The notes beneath the pieces are model-generated. The model made no database searches. It had not been told where the DNA came from and worked only from the letters and a program-made list of their open reading frames with translations. A DNA stretch of 64,000 nt from AP-15 sp963732095 (GTDB lineage Bacteria; Pseudomonadota; Alphaproteobacteria; ATCC43930; CGMCC-115725), in assembly GCA_963732095.1 (NCBI GenBank), contig CAVSZA010000063.1, positions 62,001 through 126,000 of the forward strand. The letters run 5' to 3'. Made by a program: the position numbers and the translations under genes. Positions 42,392-51,392 of this stretch are shown one piece after another (position 1 is the first letter of the stretch; each line of letters opens with the position of its first letter).

Positions 42392-43630
42392 CTAAGGCGC
42401 TTGCGCCTCCCGGTGCAGCATCTGCCGCATATTGGCAACTTCGCTCGCAGAAACGGCAGGCGCGGCATTACCCCACGCGTTGCGGATGTACGTGACCACT
42501 GCCGCTACGTCGGCATCGGACAGCCGCCAGGCGAAGGACGGCATCGCCGGGCCGGTCGGAGCCGCGTTGGTGGCGACTGCGCGCGAGCCTTCGAGCACCA
42601 CACGGATCAGGCTAGTGGCCTGAGATTGTTGCACCAGCGGCGTTCCACTGAGGCGCGGGAAGAGCCCGACGATGCCTTCCCCTGCCACCGTATGGCACGC
42701 GGCGCACTGGTTATTGTATATCGCCTGCCCCTGCTGCATTACCGGATCTTGCGCGGAGACCGGCTGCGGTGCTAGGCCGCCACCAGGCGGCAGGTCCTTC
42801 AGATAGGCGGCGATCGCGCGCAGATCGGCATCGGTCAGATGCGAGGTGGAGTGGTAGACTGCGTCTGCCATCGGTCCGGAGGCGATGTCGTAGCGGTTGC
42901 GCCCGGTCTTGAGGTAAAGGGCAATGTCGTCGACGGTCCAGTCGCCGATGCCAATCCGGCGGTTGCCGGTCAGGTCCGGCGCGTACCAGCTCTGCAGCAC
43001 CGAGCCCTGCATCGCCTCGCCGTTTTTGTCGCCTCCCATCACGTTCTTCGGCGTGTGGCACAACCCGCAATGCTCTGCGCCTTCGACCAGGTATGCGCCG
43101 CGGTTCCATTCCGCCGATTTGCCCGGATCGGGCTTGAACTCGCCCGGCGTAAAATAGAGTTGGTTCCAGCCCAGCATCGCCTCGCGCTGATTGAACGGGA
43201 ACGGCAGCTGGTTCGCGTGAACCTCGTTGCTGACGGGCTGAACCGTGTCCAGATAGGCGCGGATCGCGATCACGTCCTCGCGCGTCATCTTCGTGTAATA
43301 GGTGTAGGGCATTGCCGGATAGAGATGGATGCCGCCATGCCCAATGCCGGTGCGCACTGCCTCGAGGAATTCGTCGTCGGTCCAGCCGCCGATCCCGGTC
43401 TCTACATCCGGCGTGATGTTCGGGGCGAGCAGGGTGCCGAAAGGCGTTTGCAGGGCGCCTCCGCCGGCAAAGGGCTGACCGCCCTTCGCCGTGTGGCAGG
43501 CGGCGCAGTCGCCGGCGATCGTCATATAGCGGCCGTGCTCGATCACCTCGAATGACTGCTTGTCGGGGTTCTGCGCGCGCGCTGCCGCGGTGCCGAGCGC
43601 GAGCAGCGCGCAAGCGAGAAGGAGCTGCAT
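42392..43630 (-). CDS. Triheme cytochrome c subunit of a membrane-bound dehydrogenase
   Basis: The ATG at 43630 gives 412 residues starting with a signal peptide (L-L-L-A-C-A-L-L-A-L-G-T-A-A-A-R-A). Three heme c sites are present as C-A-A-C-H, C-G-L-C-H and C-A-A-C-H, plus axial Met candidates. This matches the gluconate 2-dehydrogenase/alcohol dehydrogenase cytochrome subunit, which passes electrons to ubiquinone at the periplasmic face. The GMC flavin subunit lies upstream. A longer frame to 43807 reads through a dispersed repeat and is unlikely. Confidence 0.92.
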   Translation of the reverse strand: MQLLLACALLALGTAAARAQNPDKQSFEVIEHGRYMTIAGDCAACHTAKGGQPFAGGGALQTPFGTLLAPNITPDVETGIGGWTDDEFLEAVRTGIGHGGIHLYPAMPYTYYTKMTREDVIAIRAYLDTVQPVSNEVHANQLPFPFNQREAMLGWNQLYFTPGEFKPDPGKSAEWNRGAYLVEGAEHCGLCHTPKNVMGGDKNGEAMQGSVLQSWYAPDLTGNRRIGIGDWTVDDIALYLKTGRNRYDIASGPMADAVYHSTSHLTDADLRAIAAYLKDLPPGGGLAPQPVSAQDPVMQQGQAIYNNQCAACHTVAGEGIVGLFPRLSGTPLVQQSQATSLIRVVLEGSRAVATNAAPTGPAMPSFAWRLSDADVAAVVTYIRNAWGNAAPAVSASEVANMRQMLHREAQAP

Positions 43631-43654
43631 TGGGGTTGTGCGTGCTTCGAGACG

Positions 43655-43795
43655 CGCCTTGTGCGCGCTCCTCAGCATGAGGTGATTTGTCGTTGGTATT
43701 GAGAAATTCCTTATCCTGAGGAGGCCCCCCACGGGTCCGCGCTCCGCGCGGCCCGAGGACAGGCTTCGCGGCCGTCTCGAAGGACGCACGGCATT
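43655..43795. repeat. Dispersed palindrome of the CCTCAGGATGAG/CGTCTCGAAGGACG type
   Basis: GCTCCTCAGCATGAGGTG, CTTATCCTGAGGAGGC and GTCTCGAAGGACGCAC form complementary parts of a well-known rhizobial intergenic repeat. It separates the GMC and cytochrome genes. Because it overlaps the extended upstream part of the cytochrome frame, it supports the shorter start. Confidence 0.65.
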
Positions 43796-43803
43796 GGCCC
43801 AGC

Positions 43804-45570
43804 TCACGCGTGCACCAGCGGTCCCGGGCTTTTCAGGTACTGCTTATGCACCGCCTCCAGCATCCAATATGTCAGCGCGCCGATAGTGCCGGTCGGATTG
43901 TAGCCAGCATTCTGCGGAAAGTTGGTGGCGCCCGTCACGAACAGATTGTGCACATCCCAGTTCTGCAGGTAGCGGTTGAGCGCGCTGGTCTTGGGGTCGG
44001 CGCCCATGATTGCGCCGCCGCAGGTGTGCGTGGTCTGATACGGCACGATGTTGAAATGGCCCGTGCGCGGCAGCTTGACGATCTGCCGCGGCCCCATCCG
44101 CTGCACGATTTCGGCGAGCCGGTCGGTCAGGAATTGCGACATTTTGAGTTCGTTTTCGTGGAAGTCGAAGGTCAGCCGCATCAATGACCGGCCGAACCGG
44201 TCCTTGTAGGTCGGATCCAGATCGAGGTAGCAGTCGCGATAGCTGTAACAGCTGCCATGCACTGCCGGCAATATAGTGTTGAGATAGTTGTCCTTGACCG
44301 CCTTTTTCCACGCCGCGCCCCATTGCGGCGTGCCCGGCGGCGTTGGCGTCGCCTCGATCGGGCGGGCATTGGGCTGCACCATTCCCATATAGCCGCCACC
44401 CACGAAGCCGTAGAGCCCGTGGTCGAAATTGTCGCCATTGAAATCGTCGATGCACATGCCAATGGCGCCGCTGGCGATGAAAGTATTGAAGATCTTGTTA
44501 TCAAAAAACGACTCGACGCTGGAGGTGACCTGGTAGGAGAAATTCCGGCCGATCACGCCCTGGCCGGTGTTCACGTCATAAGGCTGGCCAATGCCGGAGA
44601 GCAGCAGGAGCTGCACGTTGAACATCTGGAAGGCGCAGAGAAAGACCATCTCGGCCGGCTGCTCCCACTCGCGGCCCTGCGTGTCGACATAGGTGACCCC
44701 GGTTGCCCGCTTGCCGGTATTGTCGAGGTTGATCCGCGTAACCTCGCATTCGGTGCGCGCCTCGAAATTCGATCGCCGCATCAGCACCGGCAGGAGTGTC
44801 GTTTGCGGGCTCGCCTTTGAGTAGTTGCCGCAGCCGAAGCGCTCGCAGAAGCCACAATAGGTGCACGGCCCCATCGTGACGCCGAGCGGGTTGGTATAGG
44901 CCTGGGACAGATTGCCGGAGGGCTGCGGGAATGGGCTGTACCCCATCTCTTTCGCCGCCTCGGCCCACAGCACCGGTCCATAGGGCTGCTTCTGCGCTGG
45001 CGTCGGATAGGGGCGCGACCGCGCTCCCTCGAACGGGTTGCCGAACGGCTGCTTCTGCCCCTTCAGGTTCCCGGCGGTTCCCGACGTGCCGCACAAATAT
45101 TCGAACTTATCAAAATGCGGCTCCAACTCGTCATAGGTGACGCCCCAGTCCTGGATCGTCATGTCCGGGGGCAGGAATTTCGCGCCGTAACGCTGGGTCA
45201 GGTGCGTTTTCAAAATCAAGTCAGTCGGCAGAAAGCGCCAGGTTTGCCCGTTCCAGTGCACTCCCGCGCCACCGACGCCGTTGGGCAGCAGGAACGCGCC
45301 CCAGGTGCGGATCGGCAATGCCGTCTGATTGGGATTATTGCGAAAGGTCAGCGTGGTCTGCGCCGGCCGCACGAATAAATCGTGCCGCACCGCATAGCGC
45401 AGCTCGTCCGGCGAATAACTCGGGGGGAAGTCGGTCGCGGTGTCGCGCCACGGCCCGCGCTCGATCGCGACCACATTGAAGCCCACTTTGGTCATGGATT
45501 CGGCGATGATCGAACCCGTCCAGCCCAGGCCGATGATGACGATGTCGGTCGCCGGCAGTTTTGTCGCCAA
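43804..45570 (-). CDS. GMC-family FAD dehydrogenase subunit (gluconate 2-dehydrogenase alpha-type)
   Basis: This 588-residue protein has the FAD motif V-I-I-G-L-G-W-T-G-S near the N-terminus, a Cys-rich stretch (C-T-Y-C-G-F-C-E-R-F-G-C, about residues 235-246), which in relatives binds an iron-sulfur cluster, and the C-terminal G-A-T-N-F-P-Q-N-A-G-Y-N-P-T-G-T. It lacks its own signal peptide and is expected to be exported by hitchhiking on the TAT-targeted gamma subunit encoded just upstream. The substrate may be gluconate, 2-ketogluconate or another polyol. Confidence 0.92.
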   Translation of the reverse strand: MATKLPATDIVIIGLGWTGSIIAESMTKVGFNVVAIERGPWRDTATDFPPSYSPDELRYAVRHDLFVRPAQTTLTFRNNPNQTALPIRTWGAFLLPNGVGGAGVHWNGQTWRFLPTDLILKTHLTQRYGAKFLPPDMTIQDWGVTYDELEPHFDKFEYLCGTSGTAGNLKGQKQPFGNPFEGARSRPYPTPAQKQPYGPVLWAEAAKEMGYSPFPQPSGNLSQAYTNPLGVTMGPCTYCGFCERFGCGNYSKASPQTTLLPVLMRRSNFEARTECEVTRINLDNTGKRATGVTYVDTQGREWEQPAEMVFLCAFQMFNVQLLLLSGIGQPYDVNTGQGVIGRNFSYQVTSSVESFFDNKIFNTFIASGAIGMCIDDFNGDNFDHGLYGFVGGGYMGMVQPNARPIEATPTPPGTPQWGAAWKKAVKDNYLNTILPAVHGSCYSYRDCYLDLDPTYKDRFGRSLMRLTFDFHENELKMSQFLTDRLAEIVQRMGPRQIVKLPRTGHFNIVPYQTTHTCGGAIMGADPKTSALNRYLQNWDVHNLFVTGATNFPQNAGYNPTGTIGALTYWMLEAVHKQYLKSPGPLVHA

Positions 45571-45596
45571 GTCTCACTCCTCGTTTGGTGCCGTTG

Positions 45597-46382
45597 TTAT
45601 GGTTGCGCTGCGGACGATGCATTCCGCCCGGCAATGCTGACCGGCGGATGCGGATAGCGCTCGTTGTGCCGCTCGACCCAGTCGCGATAATCATAACGGG
45701 CGCCCGGGAAGCCGATCATCTTCCACGCCGCCATGTCGCGGTTGCCGCCATAGATCGGATCGGCAAAGAAGCCGTAGCGCGTATCCTGCAACAAGATCTC
45801 GAAGAACGGCGTGGCGCTCGTCCCCTGCAATTGCAGCGAGCCGTTCTCCATGCCGGCGATGATCCGGTCCTTCTCGCCGTCCGGAAGCTGCGCATAGGGC
45901 TTCCCGGCGTAGGTGGCGTGACAGAATGCATCGAGGGCGGCGAGCATGCGGCGGTAGAGCTGCGCCGGTGTGGACGGCGCCTGCAGACCCTGCTCCGGTG
46001 TCGCCTGCAAGAACGGAGGACTCATGTAGAGGCCTTGGGCGCTGCCGTAGGCGCCGGCCAACTGGCGGTCGATGAAGACCGCGCATCCGCAATCCTTGCC
46101 GCCGGGGGTTTCCGCATCGGGCGGGATCAGCCGATCGACCAAAGCCTCGACCGCGGCCCCTTCTTCGGGCGTAAAGAACACCCACAGCCCCGGCTTGACC
46201 GCCTGCGGCGGATCGCCGGCAAACGGCCGCCACGGCATCCCGTTGCCGCCCGCCAAGGTCCGAGCGCCTGCCGCTCGCGCGATCAGCAACATTGCAGTCG
46301 ACGCCAGCAGCGCCCGCCGGCTGGGATGGCCCACCGCCGGGTCAGTATCCGGGGCATTGTTGGGTGCCGGCTGCGTTGACAT
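45597..46382 (-). CDS. Gluconate 2-dehydrogenase subunit 3 (gamma), TAT-targeted
   Basis: This 261-residue protein carries a twin-arginine signal (S-R-R-A-L-L-A-S-T-A-M-L-L-I) near residues 22-36. The mature part shows F-F-T-P-E-E-G-A-A-V-E-A-L-V-D-R-L-I-P and G-F-F-A-D-P-I-Y-G-G-N, both family hallmarks. It chaperones and exports the flavin subunit. It is followed 26 bases later by the GMC gene. Confidence 0.93.
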   Translation of the reverse strand: MSTQPAPNNAPDTDPAVGHPSRRALLASTAMLLIARAAGARTLAGGNGMPWRPFAGDPPQAVKPGLWVFFTPEEGAAVEALVDRLIPPDAETPGGKDCGCAVFIDRQLAGAYGSAQGLYMSPPFLQATPEQGLQAPSTPAQLYRRMLAALDAFCHATYAGKPYAQLPDGEKDRIIAGMENGSLQLQGTSATPFFEILLQDTRYGFFADPIYGGNRDMAAWKMIGFPGARYDYRDWVERHNERYPHPPVSIAGRNASSAAQP

Positions 46383-46436
46383 CGCGTTCCCCTCCTTGTC
46401 TTCGGCTCGCTTTAGGATCGAACCGATTTGTCAAGG

Positions 46437-46563
46437 CGTCCCCGGAGTGGGGAGAAGGTGCGGTCGATATTACCGGTCGTCAAATCGTCGCCGATCTGCC
46501 GTTCATGAAAGAGTTAACGGCGCATCCCGAGCCGGGTCCAGTGAAAAGGCGTCAATTCTGGTG
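46437..46563 (+). pseudogene. C-terminal coding remnant of an unknown gene (copy 1)
   Basis: A short frame reads G-E-G-A-V-D-I-T-G-R-Q-I-V-A-D-L-P-F, then L-T-A-H-P-E-P-G-P-V-K-R-R-Q-F-W and a stop. A second decayed copy is at 48455-48540. The rest of the 46383-46754 gap shows no gene. I do not recognise the family. Confidence 0.4.
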
Positions 46564-46754
46564 AGAGGTCGAGGCACCTGCGGCGCCCAATTCGGCTTGG
46601 TCGGGTTTCCCAGCTTCGCCGTTTGCAGCGCGGAATGCAGGAGTTCCCCCTACCGCGTCGCGGGGCCGCCCGCTGCACCACCTGCGGCGGGGGTGTTCTT
46701 TTTGGATAGGGCAGCGGATTCCCCAACGGTGATCCTTGAACAGCTGCCGTCTTG

Positions 46755-47141
46755 TTAACCCAGCGCGAGATACGTGCTGAACCCGGCCACGGTCAACGCC
46801 AACGCCGCCGACAACAGCAACTCTGCGCGGACGCCGCCGGCAGAGTGTGTTTCCTCGTCGTCGAGCAGCTGCTCGGTACGGACAAAGCGCGTGGCTGCGA
46901 ACACATTCAGGCCAATCCCGAAGAGGATGAGGGCGAGCCCCTCGTAACGGCCAAGCGGCCCCGACAACCTTTCCAGTTGCAATCGATGTCCCGCGTCAAG
47001 CGAGTTCGCATTTGCGATCGTCAGCACAAACAGGTTGAACTTCTCGATGACGAACCCGAACGCTATCACGGCGATGCCGGTGCGCAGCCAAGCGAGAAAG
47101 GTTCGCTCGTTGGCGGCATGATCACTGTAGCCCCGGATCAT
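46755..47141 (-). CDS. YidH/DUF202-family membrane protein
   Basis: The protein has 128 residues with three hydrophobic segments and the family signature N-E-R-T-F-L-A-W-L-R-T-G-I-A-V-I-A-F-G-F near residue 11. Its function is unknown, but DUF202 proteins are small inner-membrane proteins widespread in bacteria. It lies 89 bases downstream of the sulfite-oxidase-type gene. Confidence 0.9.
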   Translation of the reverse strand: MIRGYSDHAANERTFLAWLRTGIAVIAFGFVIEKFNLFVLTIANANSLDAGHRLQLERLSGPLGRYEGLALILFGIGLNVFAATRFVRTEQLLDDEETHSAGGVRAELLLSAALALTVAGFSTYLALG

Positions 47142-47230
47142 GAAAACCTCAGCGGTCGCCAGAAACGCCCGACGGTAAATCCGTCCTAATCAGAGAGGTC
47201 GCCCATTTAGCCCGGCTCCGAGAGTGGGCC

Positions 47231-48373
47231 TCATCGCTCCCGGTGCACGGGGTCCGCGACAAGCACTTCGATCGGCAGAGGATGATCGATCACGTAGGTG
47301 CCGTGGTTCGGGTCATGCGCGTTCGGCTGGACGTTCCCGCTCGCATCTTTGGCACGCGCCAGCAAAGTATATTTGCCGGGCTTCTCCGGTGTAAGCCAAT
47401 CATATTTCCAATGCCGCCACGTATGCCGTTGAGCAGGTTCTAAGAATTCTGCCTTGTTCCAAGATTGGCCACCGTCAGTGCTCACCGAGAGCTCCGTTAC
47501 CTCGGTCTCGCCCGCCCATGCAGCACCGAACACTGTATACATCTGATTCGACGCAATCGTCTCGTAGACGCCTGGTCTGACGATCTCGGACTTCACTTTC
47601 ATTTCTCCCAATGGGCGTCGCACCGGTTTCCCCTCGAGATAACTCCAATAACCGTAATCAGACGTTTGCCAATAACCTTGAAACGGCTCTCGAACGGCGT
47701 GGATATGCGTCAGCCATTTGACTGACGCCATTCCATAATGACCAGGAACAATTGCGCGCACCGGATATCCATGATCGGGTGATAGTTCACGGCCGTTCAT
47801 CTGATAAGCAATCAGGACTTCCGGCTGAATTGCTTTGTCTCTAGGGAAACTACGCGCATATGAGATCGGGCCGGGAGGTATCGGCTTTTCCACCGGTATC
47901 CCGCGGTCAGCTCCTTCGAGCACGATCTCGCAAACGTCCTCCTCCATGCTGGCCCGCTCCAGCAAAGCTCGCAGCGGCACACCGGTCCATTCTGCGTTGC
48001 CGACTGCGCCGAGCTCCCACTGCGCTCCTTCAACCTGCGGGACCATGAAGACACGGCCATTGCCTGCGCACTCCAAAAGCGCGACCCGTGTCTCGGAGGG
48101 CATCGCACGCAAATCTTCGTAGTTCAAAGAAAAGGGATTCTTGACCGCACCATCGACGCGCAGCTGGTAAGAGGAAACATCCAACATCGGGGCAGGGAAA
48201 TGGCTGCGTATGTAGAACAGCCCGGTGGGAGTGAGGAACGAATCGAGCTGATCGGCGGCAGTCTCCAGATTTTTCGGCTGCTGCTGTCGGGTGATCAAAC
48301 CCATTGAAGGGAGGCGACGCGCTTCGCCGCTCTCAGCTTTGCGGTACTGTCCCGGGCAATTTTTCATCATCAT
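47231..48373 (-). CDS. Sulfite-oxidase-family molybdopterin protein (SuoX/SorA type)
   Basis: This 380-residue protein has the molybdopterin domain (F-Y-I-R-S-H-F-P-A-P, L-L-E-C-A-G-N-G-R with the molybdenum-ligating Cys, P-D-H-G-Y-P-V-R-A-I-V-P-G) and a dimerisation domain (T-E-L-S-V-S-T-D-G-G-Q-S-W). The sequence from about residue 25 (L-I-T-R-Q-Q-Q-P-K-N-L-E) looks like the normal start, so the true start might be further in. It has no signal peptide, suggesting a cytosolic oxidase. It is flanked by two related short remnants. Confidence 0.9.
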   Translation of the reverse strand: MMMKNCPGQYRKAESGEARRLPSMGLITRQQQPKNLETAADQLDSFLTPTGLFYIRSHFPAPMLDVSSYQLRVDGAVKNPFSLNYEDLRAMPSETRVALLECAGNGRVFMVPQVEGAQWELGAVGNAEWTGVPLRALLERASMEEDVCEIVLEGADRGIPVEKPIPPGPISYARSFPRDKAIQPEVLIAYQMNGRELSPDHGYPVRAIVPGHYGMASVKWLTHIHAVREPFQGYWQTSDYGYWSYLEGKPVRRPLGEMKVKSEIVRPGVYETIASNQMYTVFGAAWAGETEVTELSVSTDGGQSWNKAEFLEPAQRHTWRHWKYDWLTPEKPGKYTLLARAKDASGNVQPNAHDPNHGTYVIDHPLPIEVLVADPVHRER

Positions 48374-48454
48374 CTCCTACCGACTTGCGATTTGGTCCGG
48401 CCAACGCGTTTAAGGCTACTTTAGCCCGTAGCGAGGGTCGGGCTAATCTTCTCG

Positions 48455-48540
48455 GCGGTGAGGGCGCGTCGATCGGGCGTTGATGATTCAGCTAACGAAT
48501 CATCCCGAAGTGGACCGAGTAAAAAGGCGTTAATTCTGGT
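48455..48540 (+). pseudogene. C-terminal coding remnant of an unknown gene (copy 2)
   Basis: This sequence matches the copy at 46437-46563: L-T-N-H-P-E-V-D-R-V-K-R-R, then a TAA where the other copy has Gln, then F-W and a stop. Over the last 52 bases 40 are identical, mostly differing at third codon positions. The rest of the 48374-48741 gap has no gene. Confidence 0.4.
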
Positions 48541-48741
48541 GAAAAGGGTACTTCCGTGCGTGGCAGAGGTCACCGGATCGCCAATCCGCCCGCCAGCGCG
48601 CGATTCGGCTTGGGCTCGCTAGCGGCATCGTCACGTCCCGCGGGATCCAGATGACTCTCAGTGGCAATCTTCCCCTGCTCGCAGCTGCTCTCGCCGGTTG
48701 ATAAGCTGCTGGTGTTTCGTCGCGAGGGGGAGGGGCGGAGC

Positions 48742-50370
48742 ATGGGTACCAAATCCCGCAACCGCGATCGCTTCTGCAGTGCGTTGGTTGCGGTCTGTGC
48801 GGCGGTGCTGCCTGTCGCGGCGGATGCGCAGGATGCCGCGACCGATCGAATTGAAGCAATCGAGCGCAAGATTCGTGGACTTCAGAGCGAGTTGCAGCAG
48901 CTCAAGGGCGAACTCGGTCAGGCAAAACAGCAGCTGCGCAAATCACGAACCGAGGCACAGCGCGCTCGAGAGGAGGCGCATGAGGCTCGCGAGGCCGAGG
49001 AACGGGCCCGGCAAGATGCCGCGAAGGCTGCAACGGCGGAGGCTCAACCAACACAAGCTGCGGCACAGGCGCAGACCGCCGCTGCTGCTCCCGGGGCGGC
49101 TGCCGCCGCGTCCGAGGGGGTAACGGTCAGCATGCCGCACGGGCGACCGACTATCGCCACCGCGGACGGCCGGCTGTCACTTGCCATTGGCGGATTGATG
49201 CAGTTCGACATGGGGGGTTACTTCCAAAACCCGAACCCAAACACGCAATTTCCGCAGCTCAACAACGGAGTGAACTTGCGGCGCGGAAGAATCTATTTCG
49301 TCGGCCGGTTCGATGACTTCAGGGTCAACATTACCCCTGACTTTGGCGGCTCACCCGACGGAACGCCGACCTTGTTCGAAGCCAACGCCAATTACACTGG
49401 GATCAAGCCAATCACCGCCACCGTCGGGTATTTCCATCCGTTCGTCTCGTTAGAGGACGCCACGTTCCCGGGTGATCTGCTGTTTCTCGAGCGGCCCAGC
49501 ATTATCAGCATTGAGCGAAGTGTGGCCGCAGGTATCCAGCGCGCTTCTCTCGGCGCCAACGCGGCGACAGAAGACTATTTCGCATCCGCTTACCTGACCG
49601 GCCCCGTTTTTGGGGCTCAGAAAGACACTCTCCTCAATGGCGAGCAGCTGGCGTTTATTGGTCGTGTGGCGGCGCGGCCCTATCATGACAAAGACTGGAA
49701 CCTCCATGCGGGGTTCTCCGGCCAGACGGTGTTCCACCCGAATGTGAATGCAAGCGGCACGCCCGGGATAAGTCGCACCACACTGACATTCGGAGACTTT
49801 CCCGAGCTGCACATTGATTTTAACGATCTTGTCGACACGGGTCCGCTATCCGCAAGGGGCGCCAGTGTTTATGGCGGCGAACTCGGGGCCAGCTGGCGCA
49901 ACTTTGTGGTCGAGGGCGAGTACTACCAAATCGGCGTAACCCAATCGAAATTGCCGGGCATGCCGGCACCGAGACTCGGCTTCAACGGCGGTTATGTCGA
50001 GGGCGGCTGGGTCATGACCGGAGAGCCCATTCCCTACAGTGTCGACAGGGCTTCCTGGGGCAGGCCCAGAGTCGATCATCCGTTCAGCGTCGGGGGCGGA
50101 GGCATCGGTGCCTGGGAAATCGCAGCTCGCTACAGCACGGTCAATCTCAACAGCAACGTCGTTCCCGGCGTTTCGCAAAGCCTCACCAGCGGCGTCTATG
50201 GCGGCCGGCAACAGATCGCCGCTCTCGCGCTCAGCTGGTATCCGAACGACTGGCTGCGCTTCATGCTGCAGTTCCAGTATGTCGACGTAAACAAGCTGAA
50301 CTCCGCGGGCACGATCCAAATCGGCCAGCGCTTCGAGACGCTCGCGGCGCGGGCTCAGGCTACTTGGTGA
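48742..50370 (+). CDS. Phosphate-selective porin O/P-type outer membrane protein
   Basis: The ATG at 48742 has GAGGGGGAGG upstream and gives 542 residues: signal peptide (V-A-V-C-A-A-V-L-P-V-A-A-D-A), a coiled-coil part (residues 25-85, I-E-A-I-E-R-K-I-R-G-L-Q-S-E-L), an Ala/Gln-rich linker, then a porin barrel with R-R-G-R-I-Y-F-V-G-R-F-D-D-F and G-G-E-L-G-A-S-W-R-N-F. The C-terminal residue after Q-A-T is Trp, an aromatic end as in outer-membrane proteins. OprO/P-family porins take up anions. Confidence 0.92.
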   Translation: MGTKSRNRDRFCSALVAVCAAVLPVAADAQDAATDRIEAIERKIRGLQSELQQLKGELGQAKQQLRKSRTEAQRAREEAHEAREAEERARQDAAKAATAEAQPTQAAAQAQTAAAAPGAAAAASEGVTVSMPHGRPTIATADGRLSLAIGGLMQFDMGGYFQNPNPNTQFPQLNNGVNLRRGRIYFVGRFDDFRVNITPDFGGSPDGTPTLFEANANYTGIKPITATVGYFHPFVSLEDATFPGDLLFLERPSIISIERSVAAGIQRASLGANAATEDYFASAYLTGPVFGAQKDTLLNGEQLAFIGRVAARPYHDKDWNLHAGFSGQTVFHPNVNASGTPGISRTTLTFGDFPELHIDFNDLVDTGPLSARGASVYGGELGASWRNFVVEGEYYQIGVTQSKLPGMPAPRLGFNGGYVEGGWVMTGEPIPYSVDRASWGRPRVDHPFSVGGGGIGAWEIAARYSTVNLNSNVVPGVSQSLTSGVYGGRQQIAALALSWYPNDWLRFMLQFQYVDVNKLNSAGTIQIGQRFETLAARAQATW

Positions 50371-50522
50371 AAGCCTATCCGACCGAAGAGCCGTATTCCT
50401 CAGCCGGCTTCACCAGCGAGAGAACGCCCGTCGCCAGTGCAGAGTTCTGAGATCATTGAGGCTTCCGAGGGCGCGCGCAATCGCCCCTCGGCATAGCCGG
50501 CACCATATCCCACATACCGTTG

Positions 50523-51374
50523 ATGATCTTGACCGCCATCCCCCGAGAGCAACTCGACGAGGTTCTCGACCGCTTCATGGCCAAACTGGAGGAACCGTTC
50601 TCGCACGCGGTGTTTCGACGGATCAGCGCGACCTCGGCGGATCGCGCCGGCGGGGCGTTGGCCGAGCGGCATCGGCAGGCAGCACTTTCGCTAGCTCGCA
50701 GCCTGGGTATGACGGTCCATGCTGACGGGGTCGAGTGCGCGTTCAATTGGGACGGTCGGGCCCTCAATGGCGCGACCGAGGCCTATGTCATCCTGCACGA
50801 GGCCGCTCATTTCGTACTGGCCCCGAGCAAGCGCCGGCGGCTCGTCGATTTTGGGCTCGGGCCCGGCCCGGATACTCGCGACCGCGATGCGGCCGCGCAC
50901 GCCGCCGTCCTCTCCCCGCTGGCGCGTGAGGCGGATGAGGCGGCAGCCTCATTGCTCGGGATCATCTGGGAGGCGAAGCTCGGCCAGCCCGCGCTCGCCT
51001 CCTTCCTCGATCAGAACTGGCTCGAAGGGCTCGGACGCTCGGCCCACTCCCACTTCACCGCGGTTGTGGGCAAATTGCAGCGCCGCGGTTTACTCGACCC
51101 TACATGGCCCGCCTTATTCGATAGAGCGGCGACGCATCGAACCGGCCGAGCCGCCGCAGCCAGAACCGCAGAACCGGATCCCTTCGCTGAGGCGCGGCGT
51201 AGATGCGCGGACTTGGCCTCGCTGCCCCAGCCCGCGAAACTTGCCAGCATTCCGTGCCCTGGCGGACCCGCGCATAGCCCAGCGCTGACAGGCGGTTCTC
51301 CAGATCTTCCATCCGAACCTCCGGGCCGACCGCCGGTTAAACACGGGATCGGCACCCGGGTTCCCAGAGGATAG
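50523..51374 (+). CDS. HEAAH-motif protein (EpmC/elongation-factor-P-hydroxylase-like?)
   Basis: This 283-residue protein contains A-Y-V-I-L-H-E-A-A-H-F-V-L-A-P-S-K-R-R-R-L-V-D-F-G-L-type sequence, with two His that could bind metal. The order H-E-x-A-H...R-R...D-F-G resembles EpmC-type EF-P hydroxylases, but the rest is not recognisable and the length is greater. The C-terminal 70 residues are low-complexity, Ala/Pro-rich. The ATG at 50523 follows an alternative TTG; no clear ribosome site is seen. Confidence 0.5.
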   Translation: MILTAIPREQLDEVLDRFMAKLEEPFSHAVFRRISATSADRAGGALAERHRQAALSLARSLGMTVHADGVECAFNWDGRALNGATEAYVILHEAAHFVLAPSKRRRLVDFGLGPGPDTRDRDAAAHAAVLSPLAREADEAAASLLGIIWEAKLGQPALASFLDQNWLEGLGRSAHSHFTAVVGKLQRRGLLDPTWPALFDRAATHRTGRAAAARTAEPDPFAEARRRCADLASLPQPAKLASIPCPGGPAHSPALTGGSPDLPSEPPGRPPVKHGIGTRVPRG

Positions 51375-51392
51375 AGAGAAAGCGAAGAAGTG

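Noticed and set aside
51100..51312. Minus-strand frame opposite the 3' end of the HEAAH-motif gene
   Set aside because: It looks protein-like in composition but has no ribosome site and lies wholly antisense to a longer frame.
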